Assembly (NCBI GenBank): GCA_021413405.1
Contig: JAIOQL010000191.1
Coordinates: forward strand, 1-6,117
Length of the DNA stretch: 6,117 nt
From: Leptospira sp.
GTDB taxonomy: Bacteria; Spirochaetota; Leptospiria; Leptospirales; Leptospiraceae
Direction: 5' to 3'
Part shown: positions 5,138 through 6,117 of the stretch, piece by piece
Position numbering within the stretch: position 1 is the first letter of the stretch
How the letters are laid out: every line of letters begins with the position of its first letter
Made by a program: the position numbers and the translations under genes
The notes under the pieces: model-generated
The model's input: only the letters and a program-made list of their open reading frames with translations
What the model was told of the DNA's origin: nothing
Databases searched by the model: none

Positions 5138-6117
5138 ATGGCAAGTTTATACTATGACAAAGATTGCGACTTAAATATATTCAAAGGTAAGACCGTTGCT
5201 GTTATCGGCTACGGAAGTCAGGGGCACGCTCAGGCTCAAAATATGAAGGATTCTGGAATCAAGGTAATCATAGGATTAAAAGAAGGTTCAAAGTCGACGA
5301 AAGATGCGAGAGAAGCAGGATTTGAAGTTTTTTCGGTTTCTGAGGCTGCAAAAAAAGCTGACATAATCCAAATTCTTGCCCCGGACACTATTCAAGCTGA
5401 TCTTTACGAAAACGAGATAAAACCAAATCTTGAAAAAGGAAACGCACTCGTATTCTCACATGGTTTTAATATTCATTTTGATCTGATTAAACCTCCTGCT
5501 GATGTAGATGTATATATGGTTGCTCCAAAAGGTCCCGGTCACTTGGTAAGACGTGTTTTTGTTGAAGGTGGAGGAGTTCCTTGTCTAATCGCTATCAGTC
5601 AGGACGCAACTGGAAGTGCAAAAAAGCGCGCCTTGGCGCATTCTGCAGGCGTTGGAGGGGGACGCGCCGGAATATTGGAAACTTCTTTTCGTGAAGAAAC
5701 AGAAACAGATCTTTTCGGTGAACAGGTGGTGCTGTGCGGTGGTCTTTCAGCGCTAATAACAGCCGGCTTTGAAACTTTAACCGAGGCCGGATATGATCCA
5801 GAAATTGCTTATTTCGAATGTCTCCATGAAGTGAAACTGATAACCGATCTGATTTATGAAGGCGGAATAACCAGAATGCGTTATTCTATCAGTGACACTG
5901 CGGAATATGGCGATCTTACACGAGGACCACGGATTATCGATTCAGGAACAAAAGCCAGAATGAAAGAAATCCTGAACGAAATCCAAAAAGACAAAGGAGC
6001 TAAATTTGCAAAGGAATGGGTAGCTGAAACTAAAGCTGGCTATCCGAATTTTCAAAAACTCCGGGACAAAGGTGCTGCACATCCGATAGAAGCAGTTGGA
6101 AAAGAATTACGGGGAAT
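5138..6117 (+). CDS. ilvC: Ketol-acid reductoisomerase (class I), last residues beyond the window
   Basis: Cytoplasmic enzyme of valine, leucine and isoleucine synthesis. It isomerises and then reduces acetolactate or acetohydroxybutyrate to the dihydroxy acids, using Mg2+ and NAD(P)H. The open frame gives 326 codons with no stop. The N-terminal Rossmann domain has GYGSQGHAQAQN at 24-35 and a cofactor loop GLKEGSKS at 46-53. S51 and S53 are placed to contact the NADPH phosphate, so NADPH preference is inferred. H108 in FSHGF is the conserved active-site histidine. The Mg2+ ligands are present: D191 and E195 in ETDLFGEQ, and E227 and E231 in YFECLHE. S252 in SISDTAEYG is the substrate-contact serine. 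Class I enzymes are about 330 residues long and this one is cut after HPIEAVGKELRG, so fewer than ten residues are missing. A strong GAGG precedes the start. Its promoter is not obvious; ilvB/ilvN are not in view upstream. Confidence 0.98.
   Translation, partial: MASLYYDKDCDLNIFKGKTVAVIGYGSQGHAQAQNMKDSGIKVIIGLKEGSKSTKDAREAGFEVFSVSEAAKKADIIQILAPDTIQADLYENEIKPNLEKGNALVFSHGFNIHFDLIKPPADVDVYMVAPKGPGHLVRRVFVEGGGVPCLIAISQDATGSAKKRALAHSAGVGGGRAGILETSFREETETDLFGEQVVLCGGLSALITAGFETLTEAGYDPEIAYFECLHEVKLITDLIYEGGITRMRYSISDTAEYGDLTRGPRIIDSGTKARMKEILNEIQKDKGAKFAKEWVAETKAGYPNFQKLRDKGAAHPIEAVGKELRG

Noticed and set aside
1..6117. CRISPR array, insertion sequence, or integrase attachment site
   Set aside because: No regularly spaced repeats, transposase or integrase frame, or matching terminal inverted repeats were seen on either strand.

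Overview
The window reads like a piece of an AT-leaning bacterial chromosome (roughly 40% GC by eye). It carries two housekeeping genes at its edges and a small accessory block between them. The best taxonomic guess is a spirochaete of the Leptospirales. This is an inference from the overall look of the class I ketol-acid reductoisomerase, the TTG start candidates, the non-canonical lipoprotein-like signal and the SUFU-domain gene. No marker such as 16S rRNA is present to confirm it.

Layout. Positions 1-2299 (minus strand) hold most of valS, valyl-tRNA synthetase, cut at its C-terminal end by the window edge. A short divergent intergenic region (2300-2380) separates it from a rightward cassette of three tightly packed genes. 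These are a small basic protein (2381-2566), a second small protein (2568-2828) and a protein with a Suppressor-of-fused (SUFU)-like domain (2828-3937). The gaps are 1 nt and then a 1-nt overlap, so the three are probably co-transcribed and translationally coupled. A weak hairpin with a T-rich tail lies over the end of the third gene.

Positions 4023-4793 encode a probable exported or lipid-anchored protein with a complete metzincin zinc-protease signature (HEGYHLLGCGH). A run of nine T lies inside its signal-like segment. A 344-nt intergenic region (4794-5137) holds a GC-rich, hairpin-rich element unlike the surrounding DNA, a doubtful 22-codon ORF and an AT-rich dyad. Positions 5138-6117 encode ilvC, ketol-acid reductoisomerase, nearly complete and lacking only its last few residues.

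Function. ValS charges tRNA-Val. IlvC makes the dihydroxy-acid precursors of valine and isoleucine. The two are thematically related but divergent and about 2.8 kb apart, so the window shows no shared operon. The central block is the least explained part. Bacterial SUFU proteins are known as immunity proteins in polymorphic toxin systems, but no toxin is visible here. The metzincin-like protein follows in the same direction after an 85-nt gap and could be a separate unit. Neither of the two small genes could be assigned a function.
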